Assembly (NCBI GenBank): GCA_947561715.1
Contig: OX387198.1
Coordinates: forward strand, 1,984,001-2,048,000
DNA length: 64,000 nucleotides
Direction: 5' to 3'
From: Ascidia mentula
Lineage: Eukaryota > Chordata > Ascidiacea > Phlebobranchia > Ascidiidae
This document shows positions 1 to 12,900 of this stretch, piece by piece. Below the pieces are notes generated by a model. That model was given only the letters and a program-made list of their open reading frames with translations. It was not told the DNA's origin and did no database searches. Position numbers and translations under genes: made by a program. Each line of letters opens with the position of its first letter. The first letter of the stretch is position 1.

Positions 1-76
1 TTCCAATTTCACTTTAATATTGCGTTCTGAACAAGGAAATCTAAGTTGTTTGCTGAAATAACATGAATCCTACTTA

Positions 77-2259
77 CTCTGATTTGTCGAGTTCGTCGAT
101 CCTGGTGTGAAGGCTGTTAGCTGATGACTTGAAAGTCGAGATGGCATCTTCTAGCTGGCCTGAAAACAGAATCAGAACTTGTTTTTGCAAAAGTTGAATG
201 AGCAACAAACATAGCGAAGGTTTTTGTGAACTGCACGGTCATGTTTAATTTTTTTCTAATATTTTTCACTGGTGACAAAAATTTGAAAAGTTTATCGATG
301 ATATTAAGTAATAAAAATATAGTTGAGTAATAAAAATCTTGAGCTGTTCAAAGTTGTATTGACTGATGCTAACCTAAATCGACGCCATTTGCAGTCAAGT
401 CAGCTCCAGCATTCGCCTTCAGCGACGCAAACTTATCTTCCAAATCCTTTGCGTAGAGCCTCGCATCAATAGGAAGGATCGTGGAATCAGCCAATCTTCT
501 TCCCACCTCACCCCACATTCGAGTAACCGCTAGATGGCAGTAGAAGTCCGGGTCGACGTATTGTGAGACGAGACTGAAGGTTTCGTACACAGAGTGGTAC
601 ACAGGGTATGACGCCAGTCCTGTGCTCTGTAAGAACAGCGTTTGTCAATGTGCAAACTTGTGAATTTGTTGCAGGTGCGAGACGAAATTTGAAGATGTTC
701 TTTTTATCGAATGATTAGCGTGCTGTTAGCACACGGAATAAATAATTGAATTTGGATACTTTTCTTGTTTTTCTGATATTCGCATTCTATAATGACCACC
801 GTTACCGACTTACAGAGTCGTATACATAGCGAAGGTCAATAGATGAAATACCAATAGCTTGCAAGAACGTTGTGTAATCACTTCCCGAACCCAGAGAAGA
901 AAATCTATTGACAAATAGTTGAGAAAAAGAAAAGATAAGATTATGAAAGGTAATCTTAGACACACTTTCCTTTAGAACATAACAATACATTCCTAAAGCT
1001 AAACACTTTTTACGGACACAGCACTGCTACCTTTTAATACAATTAATTTAGCTTCCTTAACTTTTACAGTGGTTAAGTTTCTTACCTAGGAAGATCTCTA
1101 TTTGAGTTTGGCAAGCGTTCCACCCATGTGTCGTAAACAAAACCTCTGATAACATCCGGGTTAGGAACTGTTTTAGCGGCTTCGAAAACTAAATTACTTA
1201 AACTGTAAACGCCCCCAGCATTTAACGAGTAGTTTCCATTTACTGAAATGTCCACATTGATGTAAGCAACAGCGCGAGCCGAAAGCTCTTTCTGGAGCTC
1301 CTGAAAATCAAATACAAAAATACGTATGGTGAAATTCAACACCACATATATCAGGTAATGGCAAAATAACAAACGCTATTGCACTGATACTGTGATCACT
1401 GCGACCTACAATCTTTCACAAATTCCATTTCAGCATTTAATATTAGCAAAAAGGGCGAGAAGGTAAAATGTTTACAATGTTTAAAACCCGTACCTCCACC
1501 CATTCTGTCGACCCGATTAAACCGTATTCCTCCGCTCCCCAACTACAGAATACAAGAGTCCTCCTCGGTCTCCACCCATCCTTCAACATCTTCCCGAACG
1601 CTCTCGTCATCTCCAACAATGAAGCTGTTCCACTGGTCGGATCAATTGCTCCAAACACCCAAGCATCTCTGTGGTTTCCGAAGATCACGTAGCGATCTGT
1701 ACGAAAAATGTCAAAATAACTAATAAAGATATCGTGCGATTATTTATGATATAAGAAAAAATGTACAAACACGAATAAAAAAGATTTTGTTTTTTGCATA
1801 TTTTGTACTTTTGTCGTCGCTTACCTGGTTCGTAACTTCCCCTGATATATCCGATCACGTTGTGAATTTTTGCCACCTCGGTTTTAGTTTTCACCGACAT
1901 CTTAATCTTTCTACAAACAATCAACAGTTCTATTCGAACAAACACATTTTGTTTGTCTAACAATTGCCATCACAATAGTCACTAAACTACATCACTAATA
2001 GTTGCTGGTAACATGGAGTTAACACAGTACTTTGCCAGGTGAGAGTAAATAAAATATATATTCCACTTTACTTGTCGGCATGATCTACCGAAAAATCCTG
2101 GTCCGTATCTGTAAGTAATGTTCAACCCTCCCCTCCACGTTGGCTCAACTCCATCTCCACCAAGTTTTGATAAATACTTCCACGCATCGTTGTAACCAAT
2201 CGGCGTCACTGGAATCTTCGGGAGACGAATTGAATCTATCGTTTTTTTCCAGGCAGTGG
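77..2259 (-). pseudogene. GCPII/NAALADase-like peptidase copy E, 5'-truncated and frameshifted, running off the left edge
   Basis: This unit resembles exons 5-11 of the neighbouring peptidase genes: about 2076-2259, 1825-1911, 1492-1695, 1087-1302, 814-903, 373-630 and 77-160. Exons 12-13 would lie left of the window. The zinc-site motifs are present ([14 protein letters not shown] and [14 protein letters not shown] in exon 7, INVDIS in exon 8, YHSVYETF in exon 10). Exons 1-4 (membrane anchor and first part of the protease-associated domain) are absent; upstream of exon 5 the sequence switches at about 2390 to about 150 bp of unique DNA and then to the 3' flank of another unit. In exon 5 the run GGATTTT of the other copies reads GGATTTTT (five A on the + strand near 2092). 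This shifts the frame and gives a stop at the start of exon 6. A homopolymer sequencing error could explain the shift, but not the missing exons. Confidence 0.8.
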
Positions 2260-2539
2260 CTGCAAAATAACTTGGAGTATTACAATCCATTAATGAAAAG
2301 CACTGGCCAGTCCAACACGGAAATTGGTTATGCATAATAATCAGATAGTTAAATGCGCGATTATTTTATAAGCTGTTAAAAATGTTGGCCTGAACTCACA
2401 CTCCCAAAGAATCCATACTCAGGTATATGAAGCTAAACTTTTAACAACAAAAAAATGATTTTAATGTAATGTATGAAGCAAAAATTTACAGGACAAATTG
2501 CGCTGATTATGTTAAAGCATCGTTTGAGAAATTACCCAA

Positions 2540-3790
2540 CGAAGTAGAAACAGATCCTGAAATAACCTTTATGCTTCAAAGATTTACAAAAAATTGGATT
2601 GGAAGTCTGAAACCAGTATTTGAGTATGATTTATGTCATTCAAACACATTTATTTACTTGATCTTGACCTGAATGACCTTAACATGCACCATTAAATCCT
2701 CAATCTCAAACTCTGCGCCACATTTTTGACTGATTTTTGTTCTTACTGCATCGCTGGTCAAATTTTGAACGGTCCTAAAGTCTCTGATACACTTTTGACA
2801 TTGTATTATCAAAGCATCAAGAGATTCACTCTTTGTTTCCAAATTTGCCTCCAAATTGCACGTGGTGCAACAAACTGACAACATAGACATCATATCTAAC
2901 CTAATGTTTCTAATTGTTTCAAGTCGGTTCTTTCCCCAAATAAAATTAAGGTTTTCCACAAATTTTGGTAAACACCAAGTCTTGCATTAGCTTCCATCTA
3001 CACGAAGACACGGAGAGCAATTCTGATGAAAGATTTTAAATGGTAACTTTTTCTTTTTTTTTCGTTGAATATTTTACAAATGTATAGCTCTGCTTGTTTG
3101 AAACCCAACACTGCGAGTCAACCAAACCGTTCCTACAAAAATCACTCCCGACTTCGCTTGACAAAAAAAATGCATGATGGCTGTTTGCGTATCGTTGGCT
3201 GAGCAAACACTCTGCCCATTTATGAGTAGTTTATATTTGCTTTCCTTGTATGATCATGCTGTTCTTAGAATTGGGGATAAAACGCCGATGTTTGCATTGT
3301 GCAAGATTGATAGACCCTAAGCAAAACGCTTGATTTCGAGCTCCCTAATACTAAAATAATCTGGTACACAACCACTCATCGTTTAATTTTATTTAAATGG
3401 GAAATTTAAGAGTTTTATCCCGCCCGCAAGGGCAAAACGCAAAGAACTACTGATTTAAGTATACAGTATACATACACAGAAACAACACAAAGGATGTAAT
3501 GATCGGTGAAAAGATGTAATGTTTATGATCGAACACAAACCAAACAGGAACAACAGGTTGAAGAGTGGCAGCAGCCGACAACACGTGGAAAACAACGATG
3601 GAATATTGTCTTCTCACTTCATCCCAGGCATCCTAATCGTTATCTGCGATATCAAACATGGCGTCCACGATCCCTGGGAACGCTGTGTTGCCGTAAGTGT
3701 TGTGTTGGCTCGGTGCTGATATCACGTGTCTACAAGGCCGTTCAAAGTTGTATTAGTCGTAAATCAGCGCCAAAACAAGTGGAAAATCGG
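2540..3790. repeat. 1.25-kb segmental duplication, left copy
   Basis: This stretch matches 26305-27555 almost base for base. It includes the 3' flank and the last exon of a peptidase unit plus about 50 bp of the intron before it. It carries an open minus-strand frame of 101 codons (2654-2959, Cys-containing, not recognised) that is interrupted in the right-hand copy. The left end joins about 150 bp of unique DNA next to copy E. The right end stops about 70-100 bp short of the TSPN/TIL/Ig gene's last exon. Confidence 0.85.
3546..3738 (-). pseudogene. Orphan exon 13 of a GCPII-like peptidase
   Basis: On the minus strand this encodes the C-terminal exon of the peptidase family ([20 protein letters not shown] and onward). 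No exon 12 lies upstream. A GAG codon of the other copies is TAG here (3633-3635), and the normal terminal stop is also lost. It is therefore a dead exon carried along in the segmental duplication. It lies just downstream of the last recognised exon of the TSPN/TIL/Ig gene, on the same strand, so it may be transcribed as part of that gene's 3' region. Confidence 0.85.
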
Positions 3791-3920
3791 AAGTTTGGTA
3801 GTTTGGGAGTAAACCTGGTGATCCTGGTGATCCTTATCGCATATTTAACGATTTGACATAAAGTCATCTTTACTCACCTGACAGGGAAAGTTTGCAACTC
3901 TTACTTTTTTGACGTAGCGT

Positions 3921-6900
3921 TCACGTGGTTGCTTGCGGAAGGACTTCCGGTTGGGGACGGGTACTGGCTAAAATGTAAACTTTCTTCGACGTAAATCCTC
4001 CCACGTTCCTCGCCCCACAAATATACACCCCTCCATCCGACTTGCGCACCTGAATTGGAGAATATAACAGAGTCACGAATTATCCCAAGACCCAACCAGG
4101 CCAGAGGTCCCCAACTTTTAGCATGAGCCAGTTTTACACTTTTACCTACAAAATCTATGCAAGAATGCTATATTACGTTATCAGTCTTAATCGTGTTTGT
4201 TTATTTACACTGTTTTGTTTGTACAATGAGCTTTGCCCTTTCCCTATGCGATTATAAGGCCACCAATTGTCGACCTCTGACCCACGTCTTTTTGGGCGAA
4301 AAATTAGTGATGTTGGTATCGCGCGTGAGCTACATTTCGCGCAACTACAAAAAGCTGTCGTAAACCATAAACCCGCACTTGGATCAAATGATTCAACCGA
4401 TGGAATTTAAAAACAACACAACTATGTTACTATGACGTAATATCTTACGTTAATTAGTTTGAGTCTGTAAACACCGGGGGCAGAAGCATAAGCATGGACT
4501 CTTAATTTACTTTTGAGCTTCCAAAAAGCAACTCTTGGCCTTGGACTTCCGCTCACTACGCAATCCACGTTAACATACCGGCTCCTGGAAAACACAGGTA
4601 ACTACTTTGGCCTTTTCGGGGCCTTGTTGAAGACACATCGATGTCTACAAAGTATCATTACTATTTGTAAACAGTAATCAAAACTAAAAAGTCCAAATTT
4701 AAGTTTTCAAAAAACCTTAAAGTACTTAAAATAAGATAGCAGCAGTTTACAAACACCATGTCTGAAAAATTTGACTAACTTGTAATATGGTTCAGAGCTA
4801 CTACTGTTATACTCACCCCACAGTGACGACGACATTTTGAGGTAAACTAATCTTCGGTTTAATGATGACGTTTACTTGTGCGCTGGCTGTTTGCGTCCAC
4901 CCGTCCACAGACTTTGTGGCAACACAAGTGTACGTACCACCCTCCGACGCCGTGACACGATCCAGGAATAAACGGGACACGCGGTTTCCATTCCTGTTAA
5001 CTGTAAGTATTGGTTTTAGTTTCTCAGCTTGTCAGAATTATGAACAGATATTACTGTTACGTAACGAGAGTCAATAGCTATGCTGGCCGTAAAATGGGGT
5101 ATCGTAATCGATGTTCTGTGTATGTGTCTAAATTATCAAGTCTCCAGGAAAACGTAACGTTACGTAATGAAGGTGAACAGTACATCCACATATAGACGAG
5201 TACATCAATGCAAAATGTTTCAAAAGTCAGGGCAACCCAAACTTCTTGTTTTTCGACCCCATTAAAGAATAATTTTTTAAGCGACTTCATTTGAAAACAA
5301 AACTTTTTGTGGAAACCCTATGGTACACAAAAATAGCGGAATAACCCTCATACAGAAAAGTCAGTTGTATCCTAGGGACCCACAAACCATAGTTCAATAC
5401 ATTGAGAAGCCCTGTTATAAGTTATGTTTTATAAGATTCATTATTTACCAACGCGATATTTGGCTCCGTCTGGAACTCGCCAGGTAATGGTGGGGATGGG
5501 GTTTCCGCCAGCCGCGCACGTAAGGTTGGTCGACATCCCAGCGAGCACCGTTCGGTTCTCAGGCTGTCGCGTCAACCGCGGGATCGCGAAACATTGCCAG
5601 CTTCCAGATGAACACGTGCTATGGAAATCAAATCTTCCTCATAAATATAACACTCAATATGAGACACTCAAAATATAACACTATATTTCCCATACATTAA
5701 CGTGAACAGGTCAAAAGTGTTAATTGATTGGGGTTGGGAATAGAGGAAAACTGAGTGTCACTGAAACCGGAGGTATTCTGTGGCAGAATCGATTGCCAAT
5801 AGCTTTTCGTAAATTGTAAATTTGTCTTGCAAAATACCTTAGCGTATAGATCTTGCCAATAATAAGTAGGACGTACTATATATTCTCCGCTTGGGGTACT
5901 TGGAAGTACAAGCTATAATTGAGGTATGAGTTGAGGCAATGTTTATGGAAGACGCTTGTAACAACATGCGAAAGGATAGAGATAAAATAACCTAAAACCA
6001 ACATTTTGACAGACGGCCATTCCAGTTTATTGAAAAATGCCATCAAATAATAACGTTTCTACATTGCTTTTTTATCAGGCTGTATCATAAAAATATCACC
6101 TAATTGTTTTGACTAATTCTAGCGATAAATCAAAGGCGAGTTTTAACGTGCTTGGACAAAACACATCAATTGCGTTTTTGTAAAGATCGCGAACTTTTCG
6201 CGTTGGTTGAGTTTAATGAAATCGATATTTCAGTTAATGACCCGAAACATTGGAAGGGTTTGGCTTGAGGTTGGAATGGTTCGGGTCAAATAGAAACTAT
6301 ATCTCTGCAAACCAAATCTTTCAACGTGGTTTCTTCGCTCTGTCAAGTTTACCTTTTTGTGGCAAAGCTCACCTTAAAATAAACGAATGTTCATTTAAAG
6401 CAATTTTGACTATTGAGCGAGCGTCTTCTGGAGTAAAATACAGTTACGAATGTCGATTTAATGCCTATTTTAATAATCCCACTAACGAAGCACTCCGTAT
6501 ACAAGGAAGACTTTTGGCAGCAAGCAAAATAGAAAGTTAATATTTAAAAAAGTTAATAACAAGGATCGATATGTTTTACAGTGTGTATATTATACTGCAG
6601 TGAATACAACTCGGAATTCACAGTGACGGATTTCGAATACTGCAAAATATTCTATTCGAATAAAACTAAAAACTGACGATGCCAATATTCATATGTCTGT
6701 TTTTAGTAAAGTAATCACCTACGCTGTATGCCGGCTATTATTTTTCGGTTCACTGAATATTCTGCAAACGTTGCACCATTATGTGAGTATCACGGGGTGG
6801 TCGTTCATAACTGTTCGTCCCCTCATCCGAAGCAATTTAGCGAATACTTGACCTTTGCAAGTTGACTTTTTATGCATCGGGTTGTCCGAATCCAGGTAAC

Positions 6901-9900
6901 TTTGATTGATTTTAGTTTCTGTTCGGGTTTATTTGGCTAAAATTATTGTGGTTTAACTCGTTCTGGGTGATATCCTATAGCTTTGGTAGATTTACAGTGA
7001 TGTATGTTGCAGGAATTCTTTAATTTAAAAACTAAAACTCTGCGCAAATATTTCTCTTTTCCCGCTCAACCAAACTAACTATTGCGGGCGGGTCGTTCAT
7101 CATAAGATCTTTATGAATATCGATCTATATTCGCAAAATACACTTTAAAATTCGTTTAACACAAACCCGTCTCATTTTGCAAACTTGATGAAGAATGATG
7201 AAAACTCGAATTCCCTGCGGATTAAGATCTGGCCCTCACAGTAACACATGCGGTTGCCTCGGCTCTTATTGTTTGGTATTGATTTAAAAATTTAAGGTTA
7301 AAAATGATTACCCGCCTTCCAATGTCGGTTAGGCAATTACGGGAAGCAAGGGCTTGGTAATTCACAGAAAAATTGATATATTTTATTATACTGATGATTC
7401 CTGCCAACACAGGCAAAATACATATATCAAAAAAACGTCAAACAGACAGACGACTAAGGATTATTTGCAATATTTTGTGCTAATATGTTACTGAGTCTCC
7501 GTTAGCCATAGAGACAACAGGCGATTCAAAGAAAACGAACTTTCATATGTGTTGTTATGGAACAGTCTGATTGTTTTCGAGATTATGGGTAAAGGCGTTT
7601 TTTTCAGTTGTTTAGTTGTCCAGAAAGACTGGGTTATACAGCAGTGGTTTTTGACTTTCTTGGTTTACGTCAACCCTGCGGAATTTATGAAGATTTTTCG
7701 GCACCCAATGGCGAAAAAACAATGAGTGGCTTCCAAGAATGCAGTATTGAGCTTTTTCTATTTGATGGGGGATTATTATCGTAAAAAAGTTTGCACTTGT
7801 TGTGTGGCATTGCCCTACTGGCAAACAGCATGGTGAAAAATTTACAAAGTAGATATGAAGAAGAGTTCACGGCGACCCCTGAAAGTTGCAAATGACGCCC
7901 AGTGTGCCAATGTGTTGAAGAATTCACGATATACCCAGAAGAATTAAAACCTTTTACTCACCAGATCTCATTGTTGATGTCAACCTCCGAACCAGTCGGG
8001 TATCGCATCTTCCCAAATCGACAGGAGCAGTTGCGGACAGGAACACAGGTTCCATGGTCAAGAACGTGACCGAGCGGACAATGACAACCCCTCACACAGG
8101 TAGCTGTGCAGGCGTGGAGTGTTGGGTAGCGATTCGCACACGTTTGCTCACAGCTCGGTCCGCATTCGTCGAAAACACGACCTCCCGTACACACTGAGAA
8201 TAAAAAATACAGTGAAAGGAATTCTGCTGGTGTTTGAAAAGTTTGCGACCTTCTGTGAGGGAAGGATTCCAATTCCACCAGGTAATATTCTTGCTAATGA
8301 CTCAAAAATGTTTGAATTAAACACTTAAACCACTTCTAAAATCAATATTAGTATATTGATTGGATATTTCTTCGTTTTCATTTTCATGAAATTTAAAAAT
8401 GTATTTAAAATAGATGGACGAAAAAACGTTTAATCCACGGAGATTTGAATTCAAAGTTTGAAGTTTGTTACACATGGAACTAGCGGAATGTAGCAGGCAA
8501 GTCACATGAAATGTTTGGTTACATTTGGCTCGGTTTAAAACCGTGGCGCTAAGAGTGTTGTGACGTACACAGCCTACAGCAGCTAATACTGTTTAGGTTG
8601 CTTCAGAGCAAGCACTGTAGGAATCTTTTACAACGCAAGATGGGGGCAAAGTGCGCAGGCCTCCGAACACTAAATGCCTAAATGATGTTGACAAAACCAA
8701 CACGAACCCTCTCACCTAAATTTTCCTCTCTCGTACTGAAACACTGCTTTGGGGCCGCGGCCGCTTTTCCATCAGTGACCACCACCGAGCGAAACCCGAC
8801 CTGTACACAAAAAAATTGGTCAACATGGGTAGCTATTGCCCTCACAAGACGTATGGGAGGTTAATGCTGCGATCGTTTATCGGTTGCAAAGCGCTTCAAG
8901 GCCGCCTGCACATTCGAACCGCGATCTGTCTTAGTAGGAACAAACGCATGCCCTTAAAATGTGTAACAGGATACTTTCGCGAGTGGAGCCACGGTGTTTT
9001 TTTCAAAGGGTGCATGATTGCGCGTAGGAATTTCTGCTGTTAATCTGCAAACATCGTTCGGTGATCTATCCCATTAAGCAGCGCCTATTGTTCGACCTGC
9101 GAGACCGAGTTGCAGCGTCGGCTGCGGTATCGCAGTCGGACGATACGCTTCATTGGGCATTTGATTGACGGTATTTTGTTGATGTTCGAACGTAGGTGGA
9201 CAGTCATTACGTCAGTGAACGCCTGAAGAGATCAGCTTGGGTGATAAGGTCTTGATTTTTGGAAGGTGTGCAATTTTTCGACGTGAAATGCTCTTACAGT
9301 TAACCATCCTGGAAATTAGTTCCACCAATATATCATCTTCGTTCAAGTATGCCGGGTAGTACCCCCATGTACAGCGCTTTTCAATGTTTTACTTGATGTG
9401 GTATCTCCTATTTTCTTCATATGGAACTTAATTACAAAGTCGTAACACGCCTTAGATCAATACTTGACAGTTTTCAAACAATTTATGAATAAGTTTCAAT
9501 CAACTTCAACCGCCCATGAAAATCCCGCTGCGATTTTTTTAATTTCGGTCAAAAAAATTCCAAATAAACGAGTTGGCTTTGATCTGTGGCCGCCAGATTA
9601 ACGTGCAACGGTTGAAATAATTTAGATCCTCTCTCGGGGTGGGCGTAGAAGTGGGCAGCATCTTCGACTTCGCGAACGCTGATTTCTCTTGACATATCGT
9701 CAACTCTGACGACTTTTTAATCCACTGCGAGCGGTTGCTGCGTATGAGTTCGCCTCCAACACCGACCGAAGGTGAGATCAGTCACATACTAGGTGACTTT
9801 AAACGGATTGGACGTTGCGTCTGTTTAGCAACTTGGCGCTGGAGCACTCAGTGTTAGGCTTGCATGGTGGCGCACTATATATGTACTGTCTCATTTTCGC

Positions 9901-12900
9901 TCTAAAGGCCGATGAAAAATGGATTGATTGCTCTGTCGAAGATATGTTATTAACCGTCTGGGCGAGAGGTTAGTCATTTCCTTTGTAGATTGGGCAGAAA
10001 ATTGGGTCATTTTTTAAAACAGCAGGAGGCGCTGAGAAGACGTGAAGCAATTGCCCCTCTGACGTACAAGGAAATTTGTCCATAAATCTTAGCGGGTCTG
10101 TTGGCTCAGACGAATCTTTTGTTCTCATTTGTCATAACTAGAGCAACGGTAGCACAACCCATTAGTCGGTACTGAGCACTTGAAACCCACAAAATATGTG
10201 AGTGATGCCTCAGAACTGTACGAAGAGAAAAATTAAGAGTTTTCTGTGCAACTGTGGTTGTACAGTGCAGTATTGATAAGCATTCACACAATTTTATATT
10301 TTGCTTGCTACTTTGCAATAATATGTAGATGAACCGATAAATAATAACACAAACATTAATAACAGTAATAGCATAACAAATAACATTGAAACCAGGTAAA
10401 ACCAATACTAATGAATGACCTGCTTAATTTACTGACTACAACCCTACATACTCGTACCTCAAAAGGTTGCGTGGCTTCATTCCTTCCATGTAGAAGTCGA
10501 AATACTTTAAAGTAGGAGCTCGACACGGATCTGTTCAGTTGTTCGGGAATCACACGGGTGTGAGAACAATTCAACCAATAATCCACGGTGTTTGATTCGA
10601 AGTCAATGTGAGCAGATAATCTGCGGAAATGAACAAATAATCGTTTAGGTTGAGACACATACATGTTTATACGTGAAATGAAACTGCACCAACCGGTTTT
10701 CATTGTTTTCTTCAAATGTTTCGTGTCATCTAATTAATTGATGGTTCGTATTAATGTCTGATCTGATTGATATAAGTTGATTTATTTGAAAAATATTTTC
10801 GCTTATGTGTTGTTTAACGCATCATCAGTTTCTTATTCAAATCGAAATCTACTCGATAGAGCTACTGATATAGGAGGTCATGGTCAATGAAATTAAAACT
10901 ACGATAAAGTGTAGTTGTGTTTTAGGGAACAATTTATGCACCATAAAATGGAAATCTTGTTACAGTCGACAGAGTGGGAAGTGAAATTCATGTTCATTGT
11001 AAGTGGGAAGATAAAAAAAACAGCAACGAACATGATCCGTGAACTGCGTTTGACCCCGAGACAACATTTCATTCATTCATTCACTCACTCACACAGAGGG
11101 TGGAAAACAAAATGAAAAGGTGGAAGACAAGATCAAAAGTCGCGGGAGTTTTGCTTGGAAGTATAAGAAGAATTATGACAAGAGGAAGTTTGGACAGGAC
11201 GGGGCTAAAAAGAAGATTGACCTCTCCACGGATGTCAGCTTATCGCGAAACGGACGAAGTTGGTCTTTGTGAGACCACCCAAGTTGCAAGTTACGCGGGT
11301 CTAGGAATGTTTGCGTATCGTTCGGTCATGGATTAGTGGCGAACGTTTAGGGTATTTCGTATCTAAAGCGTTGCTATGTGATAAAGGATTGGATTAAGTT
11401 TGTGTATTGGACGCATGAAGTGAAATGGAAATACATTTGTAGCGTTTTATTGAATGCAGTCCCTAATAAAACGGGTGGAATTTCTTTCGTTTGATCCCAA
11501 ATAAGATGTAAACGACTTATTCGTACCACATAAAACAAATAGAAGTTAATTGTCTGCGTGGGAAATGTTTTATTTTTTGTGAAATATTTCGTTTACCCGG
11601 AAATATGCCGATACAATCCCTCAACGACGCGGAATCTTAGTGTGTTTTGTCACAGCCTGCATTTGCTTGCGGCCCAGCCAACATAAAAGTCTTGGAAGCA
11701 AACTGCGCAAGACCACGTGTCTGACATGCAAAAGAGTAAACAAACCAACCATACCTGTACCATTGCCCATATCTCATAATCCCTCTTCCTATGACCACAC
11801 TAAACTTCCTCTTGTCTCCTCTGACGCTGCTTCTGTACTTCAGCTGAAGAGTAAATCCGCTTCCCGACATCTGACAGAGAAGTCCGAACCACGAAGGTTC
11901 GCCTTCCTCCTCTTCTTCATCCGATGAGCTCTCGGTGTCGTTGGTCAACGGAGGTTTCGTTTGGTTCCGCGTCAAAAGTTGGGGAATCACCGGCCTCCGT
12001 TGCGGATGTTCAACCGATTTTCCCTTGATGATGTATCTGTAAAACACACATTGGTTCAAGTTCTCTTGTTAAACTCACACCGATTAAAGATATGTTGCAA
12101 AGCTGGGGTAACTTCGCTTTACCTTGTTGCTCAATCAGAATGTAAAGAACTTACAACACCTTTTGTAGTAAATCCGAAGTCGTTTGTTTTCAAATATTTT
12201 TCGCCCATGCTTGTAGAGTATCGCTTATTCAAAAATAAGTTGTTTAAAGTATTTGCTACTAAGTTTTATTTTTCGCCCAAGTATCTGCTACTAAGCCATA
12301 AAGTTATCAGCTGATTTTGATAATATAAAATATCAAAAAAAAATGAACGTGAGTTGTCTTTCCCCTGGAATAAGAAATAAAACCGTAATAATCTCATGCT
12401 GAACATAAGAGGGCCTTGGGTTTGATATGTTCAAATCAAGACAACAGGTCTGTTATTTTCCGTCTATACGTGTTTTGTAATATCATACGACCCCCACTTG
12501 AAATATCTGATATCACTGATCTAACCGTTACTCGAAACAACAAGACCGCCGAACGTATTTACTCTATTTGCCAGCAACAAGCCACCACCACGGAAGGTTC
12601 AAGATTATTATCATTTTAATCACGCAAATATATTTGCTTTCCCACTTGAATACGCATAACACATCCCCACCAACGCTTAATATAGGTTTGAACGCGCTTT
12701 GTATTGATTTTTACAGGATATGTCGGTAATTTATCATGACTCAAGTGTGTCTCGATTCCACTGATCCGGTATGCAGATTTTATTCAGGCCTAGATTCGAT
12801 ATCAAGAGTGTGCGTATTTTTATAACATGTCAGACGACCCGTAGGTTCTGCAGTTTACACAGTATAAATCGTGTTGACGGTAAAGTTAAAAATCCCAATA

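Noticed and set aside
1468..1692. Plus-strand open frame opposite exon 7, repeated in every unit (also 22177-22476, 29500-29862, 37829-38080, 45171-45491)
   Set aside because: It is the antisense shadow of the conserved peptidase exon 7; the conservation follows the sense frame.
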